A stretch of 9,892 nucleotides of DNA from an uncultured Eubacteriales bacterium (GTDB lineage: Bacteria > Bacillota > Clostridia > Oscillospirales > CAG-272). Positions 1 to 7,748 of the stretch are shown here, piece after piece. Under the pieces are notes generated by a model. It saw only the letters and a list, made by a program, of their open reading frames with translations. It was not told where the DNA came from and did no database searches. The stretch covers positions 1-9,892 of the forward strand of contig CAKSJC010000048.1 in assembly GCA_934462885.1 (NCBI GenBank), read 5' to 3'. A program made the translations under genes and the position numbers. Positions within the stretch are counted from its first letter, which is position 1. Each line of letters begins with the position of its first letter.

Positions 1-2025
1 CTGCGGGAATGTACCGTCAACATAGTCTTCAAATGTTGATACGGGGAGCTTATCGCCTGCCATAGCGTTGACAGGATCAACTACGTTGTTGACAAACTTA
101 ACAAGGTCGGCTCTCTTTCCTGCGAATTCGGGCTTTTGAGCGTCGGGAGCCGGATTTTTCCATGCTTCAGGAACGTCTACTTTAACGAAAGCGTCAGCGC
201 CTGCATCAATAGCGGCATAGTTGAGATCAACCATTGCCTGACCTTTTTTGATGTAAGACTTATATGCCATCTTCTTCATGTACTCAATAGCCTCATCCTT
301 CGGGAGGATGTTTGCAAGAGCGAAGAATGCGGACTGAAGCACGGTGTTCTTAACTTTAGCGTTACCGATCTTCTTTGTAGCGATTGTTGTAGCGTTGATG
401 GTATAGAAGTTTATGTTATTGTTTGCAAGGTAAGACTTAACTGCGGCAGGAAGATGTTCGTCGAGTTCTTTTGCATCCCATGAGCAGTCGAGAAGGAATG
501 TACCGCCGGGTTTAATGTCGCTGACCATGTCGTATTTTTTGAGGTACGACTGGTTGTGGCAAGCTACGAAGTCGGCTTTGGTGATGTAGTAAGGGCTCTT
601 TATGGGCTTATCGCCGAAACGGAGGTGAGAAATTGTGATACCGCCGGTTTTCTTTGAGTCGTACTGGAAGTAAGCCTGGATATATTTATCGGTATGGTCG
701 CCGATGATTTTTATAGAGTTCTTGTTTGCTCCGACAGTACCGTCTCCGCCGAGACCCCAGAACTTGCAGGATATTGTTCCTTTAGCGGAAGTATCGGGAG
801 CGGTTTTTTCTTCAAGAGAATGACCTGTTACGTCGTCAACGATACCGATTGTGAAGCTGTTCTTCGGAGCGTCTTTTGCAAGGTTTTCATAAACTGCAAA
901 AATTGACTGCGGAGGCGTATCCTTTGAACCGAGACCGTAACGTCCGCCTACTACTTTGATGTCGGACATACACTGTGTGGCGAGAGCTGTAACAACGTCA
1001 AGATAAAGAGGTTCGCCGAGAGAGCCGGGCTCTTTTGTTCTGTCAAGAACAGCGATTTTCTTACATGTTGAGGGAATAGCTTCAGCAAGCTTAGCAGCAA
1101 CGAAAGGTCTGTAGAGACGAACTTTGATAAGACCGACTTTTTCGCCTGCGGCAAGCATATAGTCGATAACTTCTTCCGCAACGTCGCATATTGAACCCAT
1201 AGCAACGATAACACGGTCAGCATCGGGAGCGCCGTAATAGTTGAAGAGCTTATAGTCGGTGCCGATTTTTTCGTTTACTTTGTTCATATATTCTTCAACG
1301 ATAGCGGGGAATGCGTCATAGTATTTGTTGCAAGCTTCTCTGTGCTGGAAGAATATATCTCCGTTTTCTGCGGAACCGCGGAGAACAGGATGTTCGGGGT
1401 TAAGAGAACGTGCGCGGAAAGCGGCAATAGCGTCCTTATCAACCATGGAAGCGAGATCTTCGTAATCCCATGTTTCTATCTTTTGGATTTCGTGTGATGT
1501 TCTGAAACCGTCGAAGAAGTTTAGAACAGGAACACGTCCCTTTATCGTTGCAAGGTGAGCAACAGCGGCAAGGTCCATAACTTCCTGCGGGTTAGATTCA
1601 GCCATCATCGCAAAACCTGTCTGACGGCAAGCATAAACGTCGGAATGATCTCCAAAGATGTTCAGTGCGTGTGACGCAACGCAGCGCGCGGACACATGGA
1701 TAACACAAGGAAGAAGTTCACCTGCAATCTTGTACATATTTGGGATCATCAGAAGAAGACCTTGAGATGCAGTATAAGTTGTAGTGAGAGCGCCGGCTGC
1801 GAGAGAGCCGTGAACTGCTCCTGCAGCACCTGCTTCTGACTGCATTTCGATAACTTTTACTGTGTCACCCATTATGTTTTTAAGACCTGATGCAGACCAC
1901 GTATCGGTCACATCTGCCATAACAGAAGAAGGGGTGATAGGATAGATAGCAGCAACTTCGGTGAAGGCATAAGAGGCGTGCGCCGCAGCGGTGTTACCAT
2001 CCATGGAAAGTTTTTTTCTTGCCAT
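1..2025 (-). CDS. nifJ: Pyruvate:ferredoxin (flavodoxin) oxidoreductase, N-terminal 675 residues; 3' part lies beyond the left edge
   Basis: This enzyme converts pyruvate, CoA and oxidised ferredoxin to acetyl-CoA, CO2 and reduced ferredoxin in the cytoplasm of anaerobes, using thiamine diphosphate and [4Fe-4S] clusters. My translation from the ATG at 2025 is open for exactly 675 codons to base 1. It follows Desulfovibrio africanus PFOR closely: YPITPSS at 28-34 (Thr31), Glu64 in EMQSEAGAAGAVHG, Arg114, FFDGFRTSHEIQKIE at 170-184, GGRYGLGSKD at 360-369, and the CoA-loop-like GLGGDGTVGANK at 424-435. An EKR-type segment follows near 557-595. The family is about 1170-1190 residues long, so the ferredoxin-like cluster domain and the C-terminal TPP domain are missing only because the window ends. 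GGAGGA at 2036-2041 sits 10 nt before the ATG; Met8 is an alternative start without that support. It has its own promoter and appears to be transcribed apart from typA. Family assignment is very secure. Confidence 0.97.
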   Translation of the reverse strand, partial: MARKKLSMDGNTAAAHASYAFTEVAAIYPITPSSVMADVTDTWSASGLKNIMGDTVKVIEMQSEAGAAGAVHGSLAAGALTTTYTASQGLLLMIPNMYKIAGELLPCVIHVSARCVASHALNIFGDHSDVYACRQTGFAMMAESNPQEVMDLAAVAHLATIKGRVPVLNFFDGFRTSHEIQKIETWDYEDLASMVDKDAIAAFRARSLNPEHPVLRGSAENGDIFFQHREACNKYYDAFPAIVEEYMNKVNEKIGTDYKLFNYYGAPDADRVIVAMGSICDVAEEVIDYMLAAGEKVGLIKVRLYRPFVAAKLAEAIPSTCKKIAVLDRTKEPGSLGEPLYLDVVTALATQCMSDIKVVGGRYGLGSKDTPPQSIFAVYENLAKDAPKNSFTIGIVDDVTGHSLEEKTAPDTSAKGTISCKFWGLGGDGTVGANKNSIKIIGDHTDKYIQAYFQYDSKKTGGITISHLRFGDKPIKSPYYITKADFVACHNQSYLKKYDMVSDIKPGGTFLLDCSWDAKELDEHLPAAVKSYLANNNINFYTINATTIATKKIGNAKVKNTVLQSAFFALANILPKDEAIEYMKKMAYKSYIKKGQAMVDLNYAAIDAGADAFVKVDVPEAWKNPAPDAQKPEFAGKRADLVKFVNNVVDPVNAMAGDKLPVSTFEDYVDGTFPQ

Positions 2026-2035
2026 GCTTTTTGTT

Positions 2036-2041
2036 TCCTCC
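2036..2041 (-). promoter_or_regulatory. Ribosome binding site of nifJ
   Basis: GGAGGA on the minus strand, 10 nt upstream of the ATG at 2025. It favours that ATG over the in-frame Met8 (codon beginning at 2004). Confidence 0.8.
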
Positions 2042-2111
2042 ATATATTAAATATTATTAAAATCAAATATAATTAAAACCGTAATGATCCACGGAAAATC
2101 ATATCTTTATA

Positions 2112-2140
2112 ATTATACCGCAAAACTCTTCGAAAGTAAA
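2112..2140 (-). promoter_or_regulatory. Promoter of nifJ (sigma-A type)
   Basis: On the minus strand TTTACT (2140-2135, 4 of 6 matches to the -35 consensus) is separated by 17 bp from a perfect TATAAT (2117-2112). Transcription would begin near 2105, leaving an AT-rich leader of about 80 nt before the ATG. Runs of A about 25-40 bp upstream of the -35 (2165-2180) could act as an UP element. No clear Rex or other redox operator was seen. Confidence 0.7.
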
Positions 2141-2236
2141 TATATTTTGTTGTAAACTGTTCGAATTTTTTTGCTTTTTTGTTGTTATAAAATCAAAAAC
2201 AGTCATTTTATCCTTTATGCGGAAAAGAGGCTGAAT

Positions 2237-2276
2237 AATTATCGGAAACGTATTTTTATATACGTTTCCGATAATT
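2237..2276 (-). terminator. Hairpin downstream of typA, probable terminator
   Basis: A perfect 17-bp inverted repeat (arms 2237-2253 and 2260-2276, loop 2254-2259) begins 16 bp after the typA stop codon. The core arm is ATCGGAAACGTA. The A/U-rich outer end of the stem (AAUUAU) and the AUUC that follows give only a weak U-tract, so termination may be partial or helped by Rho, or the hairpin may mainly protect the 3' end. It also separates typA from the nifJ promoter. Confidence 0.65.
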
Positions 2277-2292
2277 TATTACATTATTTTGT

Positions 2293-4173
2293 TTAACCGT
2301 TTTTCTGTCTTGCTTGAGCCTTAAGCCTGTTTTCGGTATTGAGGATTTTTTTTCGGAGTCTTATAGACTTAGGCGTTACTTCGATAAGCTCGTCTTCTGC
2401 TATAAACTCTATTGCCTGTTCGAGAGAAAAAATCTTAGGCGGAGTAAGAATAAGAGCTTCGTCCGCTCCTTTTGAACGAATGGCTGTCAGATGTTTTTTC
2501 TTGCAGACGTTAAGCGCAATATCTTCTTTTTTCGGACATTCTCCTACAAGCATACCTTCGTACACAGGAGTCTGGACGCCTATAAACAGCTGCCCTCTGT
2601 CCTGGGAGTTAAAAAGACCGTATGAAGTGGATTCGCCGTCTTCGCTTGCCACAAGAGAGCCGGTATATCTTGTAACAACATCTCCCTTATAGGGTTGATA
2701 TCCGTCGAATATGGAATTAATGATACCTTCGCCTCGCGTATCTGTCATAAACTCGCTTCTGTAACCGAGAAGGCAGCGTGCCGGGATGGAATAATCTATT
2801 TTCATTCTTGAACCGTGAAGATTCATTTCAAGAAGTTCGCCTTTACGGGCGCCGAGTTTTTCAACAACCGCGCCGACATACTGTTCGGGAACGTCGATTG
2901 TAACTTTTTCCATAGGCTCGCACTTAACGCCGTCGATTTCCTTATAAATGACGCGCGGGGTAGAGCAGCATACTTCATAACCTTCGCGGCGCATGGTTTC
3001 GATAAGGATAGAAAGGTGCATTTCGCCTCTTCCGGCAACCTTAAAACTGTCTGTCGTTTCGCCGTCGGTTACACGGAGAGAAACATCCTTTAAGGTTTCT
3101 TTATAAAGACGCTCACGGATCTGACGTGATGTAACAAATTTTCCTTCTCTGCCGGCAAAGGGGCTGTCATTTACAGAGAAAGTCATTTCCATGGTAGGCT
3201 CGCTGACTTTAACAAATTCAAGCGGCGTAGGATCAAGGGGAGATGCGATGGTATCTCCTATCGTAATATTTTCAGCGCCGCTGAAACATACGATATCACC
3301 CATTTTTGCTTCCGTAACGGGAGTTCTTCCGAGTCCGTCTATTTCATACAATGAGACGATCTTTGTCTTTTTCGGCAAAGCGTCGGGAGTGTGATAGTTA
3401 ACTATCACAGCGTCGTCTCCCTGATGTATGGTGCCTCGTTCAATACGTCCGATACCGATTCTTCCGACGTAATCGTTATAGTCGATGGAAGAAACGAGGA
3501 GCTGGAGAGGAGCGTCGGGATCACCCTCGGGAGCCGGGATATAGCTGATTATTGTGTCAAAGAGAGGGTCGAGATTTTCCGACGGATCGTAGGGATTCAG
3601 AGACGCTGTTCCGGCTCTGCCGCTGCAGAACAGCACCGGCGAATCAAGCTGTTCGTCGGTAGCGTCAAGGTCCATGAGAAGTTCGAGAACTTCGTCCGGA
3701 ACTTCGTCAAGGCGCGCGTCGGGACGGTCGATTTTGTTTATTACAACGATAATACGATGTCCGAGTTCCATAGCGCGTTTTAAGACAAATCGAGTCTGAG
3801 GCATTGGACCTTCGGCGGCGTCGACAAGAAGTATTACGCCGTTTACCATTTTTAAGATTCGTTCAACTTCGCCGCCGAAGTCAGCGTGACCGGGGGTATC
3901 GACTATGTTGATTTTTATGCCGTTTCTTACGACGGATGTATTTTTTGCAAGAATAGTAATTCCGCGTTCGCGCTCAAGGTCGCCTGAATCCATGACTCTT
4001 TCGCGAACCACCTGATTTTCATGATATGTGTCGCATTGCTTGAGCATCTGGTCTACGAGAGTAGTTTTGCCATGGTCGACGTGAGCTATTATAGCGACAT
4101 TACGAAGGTCTTCTCTTATCAAAGTTGTAGGCCAAAGTTTATCCGTAAAGGATAAATATCCTTTCTTTTTCAC
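2293..4173 (-). CDS. typA: Ribosome-associated GTPase TypA/BipA (start uncertain)
   Basis: TypA is a translation-factor GTPase related to EF-G and LepA. It binds the ribosome and supports large-subunit assembly, cold growth and stress adaptation. In the 626-residue reading: P-loop AHVDHGKT at 30-37, switch region RERGITI at 68-74, DTPGH at 92-96 and NKID at 146-149. EF-Tu domain 2 and EF-G-like domain III/V sequences follow. The BipA-specific C-terminus includes RSEFMTDTRGEGI, GLFNSQDRGQLFIG and TPKSIRLRKK. The stop is at 2293-2295. The longest reading starts at GTG 4173, which lacks a Shine-Dalgarno sequence and lies only about 11 nt from the predicted transcription start. An in-frame TTG at 4122 would give 609 residues beginning MIREDLRNVAIIAH, which matches the usual TypA N-terminus and length; it too lacks a good Shine-Dalgarno. 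Family is very secure; the start is not. Confidence 0.96.
   Translation of the reverse strand: MKKKGYLSFTDKLWPTTLIREDLRNVAIIAHVDHGKTTLVDQMLKQCDTYHENQVVRERVMDSGDLERERGITILAKNTSVVRNGIKINIVDTPGHADFGGEVERILKMVNGVILLVDAAEGPMPQTRFVLKRAMELGHRIIVVINKIDRPDARLDEVPDEVLELLMDLDATDEQLDSPVLFCSGRAGTASLNPYDPSENLDPLFDTIISYIPAPEGDPDAPLQLLVSSIDYNDYVGRIGIGRIERGTIHQGDDAVIVNYHTPDALPKKTKIVSLYEIDGLGRTPVTEAKMGDIVCFSGAENITIGDTIASPLDPTPLEFVKVSEPTMEMTFSVNDSPFAGREGKFVTSRQIRERLYKETLKDVSLRVTDGETTDSFKVAGRGEMHLSILIETMRREGYEVCCSTPRVIYKEIDGVKCEPMEKVTIDVPEQYVGAVVEKLGARKGELLEMNLHGSRMKIDYSIPARCLLGYRSEFMTDTRGEGIINSIFDGYQPYKGDVVTRYTGSLVASEDGESTSYGLFNSQDRGQLFIGVQTPVYEGMLVGECPKKEDIALNVCKKKHLTAIRSKGADEALILTPPKIFSLEQAIEFIAEDELIEVTPKSIRLRKKILNTENRLKAQARQKNG
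4138..4164 (-). promoter_or_regulatory. Two mutually exclusive hairpins in the typA leader/5' end
   Basis: Read on the minus strand, AAAGGATA (4164-4157) and TATCCTTT (4154-4147) form an 8-bp dyad with a 2-nt spacer. TTTATCC (4156-4150) can instead pair with GGATAAA (4144-4138) across a 5-nt loop. The two pairings share the middle segment, so only one can form. The first would hide the only purine-rich AAAGGA in the leader. Regulation is an inference; the repeats are plainly visible. Confidence 0.4.
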
Positions 4174-4190
4174 TTTTTTATAACTTATAA

Positions 4191-4219
4191 ATTATAGCAT
4201 ACAATTGACGGAAAATAAA
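4191..4219 (-). promoter_or_regulatory. Probable typA promoter
   Basis: A perfect TATAAT (4196-4191, minus strand) lies 17 bp downstream of a weak -35, TTTATT (4219-4214, 3 of 6 matches). The start of transcription would be near 4184. That leaves about 11 nt before GTG 4173 or about 62 nt before TTG 4122. The 125-bp gap 4174-4298 also follows the helicase stop codon; I see no convincing terminator hairpin there. Confidence 0.5.
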
Positions 4220-4298
4220 TAAAAACAAAAGAAAAAAAGAAATTTCGGCAGATTGTCAAAAAACATATATTCGAGTTTGTTTTTTTTAGACGAGATTT

Positions 4299-6836
4299 TT
4301 ATTTTTCGTTCCAAAAATCGTCAAGAATTTTTTTCAAAGACTCAATATTGCCCGTATATTTCATGTGACGCCAGTGCTTGGGAAACAGAAGCTTCATAGA
4401 CGGATCTGAAAGCCTGTCGTCGATAAGAAGTATCATTCCTCGATCGTTTTCGGAACGGATTACGCGGCCGGCAGCCTGCAAAACTTTATTCATTCCGGGG
4501 CAGATGTACGCAAACGCATTGCCGTTTTCATCTTTTTTGTTGTAATAATCGGCTATGATATTTCTTTCTGGAGAGAGCATCGGCATGCCGCAGCCAACTA
4601 TTACAGCTCCGATGAGACTCTCTCCTACCAAATCGACTCCTTCGGAGAAAATGCCGCCGAGAACGCAGAAACCGATGATGTTTTCTTTTGATCTGTCGTG
4701 AAAAAGCTCAATAAAACGCTCGCGTTCGCGTATCGTCATCTCTGGTCTTTGCATAACGATATTGACCGATTCGGGCATCAGATTGACAAACGCACGGCAA
4801 ACGCGTTTCATGTAATCGTAAGATGGAAAATATACGATGTAGTTTCCTTCTTTAACGGATATAGCTTCCGCAATTATTTCCGCACATGAGACGGAGGTTT
4901 TTCTTCTGTCGGCAAGTCTTGTGCTGAGTGAATCAAAAGCGGTAAGGCACAAGTTTTCGCTTGTGTACGGAGATTCGAGTTCGAGTTTTTCCGCGCGCTT
5001 CATTCCGCAAAGTTCCGAAAAATAATCGATAGGGGACAGGGTTGCCGAAAACATTACCGTAGCGGCGGCGCTTTTAATCATTTGATCAATTATCTCCGAC
5101 GGGTCAAGGCAGATGACGCTTGCCGTAACGTTTTTTCCTTCTTTCTTTGCGAAAAACCTGAATTTATCATTAAAAAAAGAGATCGAAAAAGCTGCCTTTG
5201 AAAGCTCCTTGTAAAATTGTGAGATAGAATCCGAGAGTTCGTGGTTTGATTTTATATATTTCCCGAGAGATAAACAAAGGTTGTTTACAGATGCTGCAAA
5301 GCCTTTGGGGATAGCGGAATCTTCAAAAAAACCGCACTTTATCTCGCCGTTTTCGGTTTTTTTAAGGTATTCGTTCTCAACGCAGAGAGACGAGATTTTC
5401 CTCATTCGGTCGGTGAAAACAGATGCAGCGTTAATAAGTCCTTTGTCTTCGGCAAGCATAGAGAGCGCAAAATCATTTATATTTTCGGCAGTTTCAAGCG
5501 AAAGAGAAGAAGAATATATATCCCTTGTGCGGTCGGGAAGATTGTGCGCTTCGTCAAAAAGAAAAACTTTTTTTTCAATGTTTTCGGGATTCTTGAAATA
5601 TCTTTTTAACCTTATTTTGTCGTCAATCACGTAGTTGTAGTCGCAGATTATAACAGAACAGTTTTCGCTGAGATCAAGAGAAAGTTCATACGGACATACA
5701 TTATATTCGCGCGCGGTTTCAACAATTGTTCCGGGAGTATAAATATTGTTGCCGCTTGTAAGTAATTTTTCAAGCGCGTCAAGCTCACGTTCTTTGTATG
5801 ATACAAATGTACCGTTTGCTTCTGAATATATGCTGTCGCTTTTTTCACAGGACGGACAGCAAAGCTGCAAATTTACCGAAGGATCAACTTTTTTTATCGG
5901 GCAAATTTGTTCTTTTGCGGAAATAATGACCGAGTGAAGATCGGGGACATATTCTGACATATCGCGCAAAGCGTCAGCCGCCGCCTTTCCCGTAACGCCT
6001 TTTGCGGTAAGATAAAATATTTTATCCGCTGTTCCGTCTCCGACAGCGCGAACGGCAGGAAAAAGGGCTGATATTGTTTTGCCTATTCCGGTAGGAGCCG
6101 AAACCATTAATTTTCCGTTCTTTTTAATACTTTTGTAGACTGCGTTGATAAACTCAGTTTGGCCGTCGCGTATAGACGGGTACGGAAAGGGCATTTTTTT
6201 TATTTCTTCCGGTAATATAGAACAACGTTTTGCATACAATAAAATAAACATTTCTGCGCGGTTTATCAAAGAGTAAAAAAATCTTTCCAGTGAAGAAAAA
6301 GAAAAAAACGATTTATAAGTATATTTTGTTCCGTCGGAAGCGTTGATGTACGACAGTTTAATACAAGCTTTGTCTTCTCCGTTTTTTTGGGCAGTTATAT
6401 ATGCAAAAACGCAGGCTTTTGCAAAAAGACGGGGATCAGAGAACGGATCCGAACGCTTTCTTTTTTTTCTTAAAATCTTTATCTCCTCTATCGAATGAAT
6501 ATTTTCGGATGAGGAAACAATATCTGCATATCCGTCAACCGCCACAGCAGTTTCTTTTAAATCCGACTGAATTTCAAGCGGAACGTTTTTTCTTATAACT
6601 TCAGCATTTGAATATTCGCTGTCGCATTCAAGTATACGGCAAATGAAAAAATCCCGTTCATCCGAGATACCGTACTCTTTTACTGCGGTGTCATTTAAAA
6701 CAGAAGAAGTCTCAAGAGAAAAACCGAATTTTTGCGCAAGTCTTTTGTGATTTTCTTTAACAAAAGCATACGCGGAAAGTTCGTCTGCCGATATAAAAAC
6801 TTTGTTTACATCTTTGTGAAATCTCACGGTGCGCAT
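4299..6836 (-). CDS. Rad3/XPD/DinG-type Fe-S DNA helicase with PD-(D/E)XK nuclease-like N-terminus
   Basis: A superfamily 2 helicase expected to unwind DNA 5' to 3' in repair or replication-conflict processing. Motifs in the 845 residues: Walker A APTGIGKT at 247-254; cysteines C312, C326/C327, C330 and C381 in the positions that hold the [4Fe-4S] cluster in XPD/DinG; CDYNYVIDD at 398-406; DEAH at 428-431; FSATLSP at 596-602; GGIFSEGVDL at 727-736; motif VI QAAGRVIR at 787-794. The first ~220 residues do not resemble the DnaQ-like exonuclease of Bacillus DinG. They contain GYAD (Asp104) followed by IEEIK (Glu118, Lys120), the D...E-x-K pattern of PD-(D/E)XK nucleases. AAAGGAG lies only 2 nt before ATG 6836 but 11 nt before an in-frame GTG at 6827, so the start may be three codons later. 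It has its own promoter, divergent from the downstream Cys-rich gene. Confidence 0.93.
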   Translation of the reverse strand: MRTVRFHKDVNKVFISADELSAYAFVKENHKRLAQKFGFSLETSSVLNDTAVKEYGISDERDFFICRILECDSEYSNAEVIRKNVPLEIQSDLKETAVAVDGYADIVSSSENIHSIEEIKILRKKRKRSDPFSDPRLFAKACVFAYITAQKNGEDKACIKLSYINASDGTKYTYKSFFSFSSLERFFYSLINRAEMFILLYAKRCSILPEEIKKMPFPYPSIRDGQTEFINAVYKSIKKNGKLMVSAPTGIGKTISALFPAVRAVGDGTADKIFYLTAKGVTGKAAADALRDMSEYVPDLHSVIISAKEQICPIKKVDPSVNLQLCCPSCEKSDSIYSEANGTFVSYKERELDALEKLLTSGNNIYTPGTIVETAREYNVCPYELSLDLSENCSVIICDYNYVIDDKIRLKRYFKNPENIEKKVFLFDEAHNLPDRTRDIYSSSLSLETAENINDFALSMLAEDKGLINAASVFTDRMRKISSLCVENEYLKKTENGEIKCGFFEDSAIPKGFAASVNNLCLSLGKYIKSNHELSDSISQFYKELSKAAFSISFFNDKFRFFAKKEGKNVTASVICLDPSEIIDQMIKSAAATVMFSATLSPIDYFSELCGMKRAEKLELESPYTSENLCLTAFDSLSTRLADRRKTSVSCAEIIAEAISVKEGNYIVYFPSYDYMKRVCRAFVNLMPESVNIVMQRPEMTIRERERFIELFHDRSKENIIGFCVLGGIFSEGVDLVGESLIGAVIVGCGMPMLSPERNIIADYYNKKDENGNAFAYICPGMNKVLQAAGRVIRSENDRGMILLIDDRLSDPSMKLLFPKHWRHMKYTGNIESLKKILDDFWNEK

Positions 6837-6838
6837 CT

Positions 6839-6845
6839 CTCCTTT
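6839..6845 (-). promoter_or_regulatory. Ribosome binding site of the helicase gene, oddly close to the ATG
   Basis: AAAGGAG on the minus strand ends 2 nt before ATG 6836 and 11 nt before the in-frame GTG at 6827. The first gap is unusually short and the second rather long, so either codon could be the true start. The protein differs by only three residues (MRT). Confidence 0.6.
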
Positions 6846-6886
6846 GACTCCATATTTTTTGTCGGGAATAAAATCTGTTTGCGTTC

Positions 6887-6915
6887 ATTATAACACGGTT
6901 TCATTTTTTTGGCAA
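6887..6915 (-). promoter_or_regulatory. Promoter of the helicase gene
   Basis: On the minus strand TTGCCA (6915-6910, 5 of 6 matches) is separated by 17 bp from a perfect TATAAT (6892-6887), with the extended -10 dinucleotide TG one base upstream. Transcription would start near 6880, leaving a leader of about 44 nt. Confidence 0.8.
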
Positions 6916-6945
6916 GGCGGTGTTTGCTTACTTTAATTTTAACGG

Positions 6946-6974
6946 TTGCTTTTTATTCTGTAAAGTGATATAAT
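6946..6974 (+). promoter_or_regulatory. Promoter of the Cys-rich protein gene
   Basis: TTGCTT (6946-6951, 3 of 6 matches) is 17 bp before a perfect TATAAT (6969-6974). A TG at 6966-6967 makes it an extended -10 promoter, which tolerates a weak -35. Transcription would start near 6981. It is divergent from the helicase promoter; the two -35 boxes are 30 bp apart. Confidence 0.72.
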
Positions 6975-7006
6975 ATTTATATATTTTTTTGAGGTTAACA
7001 GCAGAT

Positions 7007-7645
7007 ATGATTCTTGATAAAAAAGAGACCGCTGTCGCATTCCGCTGTCCGGAGTGCGGTGCCGCAGTCACAAGTATTGTGGGTATTTTTTCTCTTACTG
7101 CGGATATGATACGCCTTAAATGTCCGTGCGGAGGATCGGAACTTGAAATTGTTTACACTAAAGATAAAAAAATACGCTTGAGCGTTCCGTGTTTTTTATG
7201 TCCATCACCCCACAATTATGTTATTTCTTCTCAGATGTTTTTTGAAACCGATTTGTTTACATTGCCGTGCAACTATTCGGGAGTGAATATCTGCTTTATA
7301 GGAAAACAGAGCAAAGTTAAAGAAGCGCTAAAAAAATCTGACGAGGAACTCATGGAAATGCTCGGCGATACCGACTTTTCTGAACTTTCCGAAGCCCGAA
7401 AGGGAAATATCGAACTCTCTGATCCTCAGATACTTGATATAGTAATGTATGTTGTGCATGAACTTGCGGACGAGGGGCAGATATCATGCGCGTGCAAAGA
7501 CGGCGAAGGCGAATACGATGTTGAGATATATGATGATCATCTTACCGTTAAGTGCAATAAGTGCGGAAAAAAGCTTGATCTTCCGACGAACAGCGTTTCA
7601 AATGCTCAGGCGTTCCTCGAGTGCGATAAACTTGAGCTTAAATAA
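7007..7645 (+). CDS. Cys-rich protein with several zinc-ribbon-like motifs, family not recognised
   Basis: I do not recognise a named family and assign no function. From ATG 7007 the protein has 212 residues, no signal peptide and no membrane segment, so it is probably cytoplasmic. It carries 13 cysteines in spaced groups: C14-x2-C17 with C39-x-C41 (CPEC...CPC); C62-x2-C65 with C88 and C96 (CFLC...); C161-x-C163 with C183-x2-C186 (CAC...CNKC); and C206. The first and third groups are complete four-Cys sets in mirrored order, as expected for zinc ribbons. The middle has an acidic helical stretch (KKSDEELMEMLGD, 109-121) and a segment rich in Leu, Ile and Val at 137-155. A TTG at 6989 would add six residues but has no Shine-Dalgarno and would itself overlap the GAGG (6991-6994) that serves ATG 7007 at a 12-nt gap. 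A microprotein follows 103 bp later without a terminator between them. Confidence 0.85.
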   Translation: MILDKKETAVAFRCPECGAAVTSIVGIFSLTADMIRLKCPCGGSELEIVYTKDKKIRLSVPCFLCPSPHNYVISSQMFFETDLFTLPCNYSGVNICFIGKQSKVKEALKKSDEELMEMLGDTDFSELSEARKGNIELSDPQILDIVMYVVHELADEGQISCACKDGEGEYDVEIYDDHLTVKCNKCGKKLDLPTNSVSNAQAFLECDKLELK

Positions 7646-7737
7646 ATCCGTGTCAAAAAGCAGCAGAATGCATAATATGATATTAGAGCGTCGGAAAAAC
7701 GAATGCTCGAAATTAAAAAAATCGTCCATATAGGGCC

Positions 7738-7742
7738 GGAGG
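7738..7742 (+). promoter_or_regulatory. Ribosome binding site of the 32-residue microprotein
   Basis: GGAGG ending 6 nt before ATG 7749. This near-ideal site is the main evidence that the short frame downstream is translated. Confidence 0.8.
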
Positions 7743-7748
7743 TTTATC

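Noticed and set aside
951..1223. 90-codon minus-strand frame, and plus-strand frames 136-483 and 694-906
   Set aside because: All lie within nifJ, whose own minus-strand frame matches pyruvate:ferredoxin oxidoreductase from end to end; these are shadows of it.
2187..2211. ATAAAAT/ATTTTAT inverted repeat upstream of the nifJ promoter, considered as an operator
   Set aside because: Only A/T arms of 7 bp in very AT-rich DNA, and no match to a Rex or other known redox operator.
3391..3783. 130-codon plus-strand frame opposite typA
   Set aside because: It is antisense to the conserved GTPase region, has no supporting ribosome binding site and no recognisable family.
4174..4298. Terminator for the helicase gene before the typA promoter
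   Set aside because: T- and A-runs are present but no stable stem could be drawn; CGAG occurs twice as a direct, not inverted, repeat.
5281..5634. 117-codon plus-strand frame opposite the helicase gene
   Set aside because: Antisense to the helicase around its DEAH motif; composition reflects the helicase codons.
7449..7733. 94-codon plus-strand frame overlapping the end of the Cys-rich gene
   Set aside because: An alternative frame of the same gene, basic and without conserved motifs; the cysteine-motif frame is the sensible one.
7646..7748. Sporulation sigma-factor promoter (CATAATAT near 7670) for the microprotein
   Set aside because: The -10-like CATAnnnT lacks a matching -35 element at the right distance, so a sporulation link cannot be claimed.
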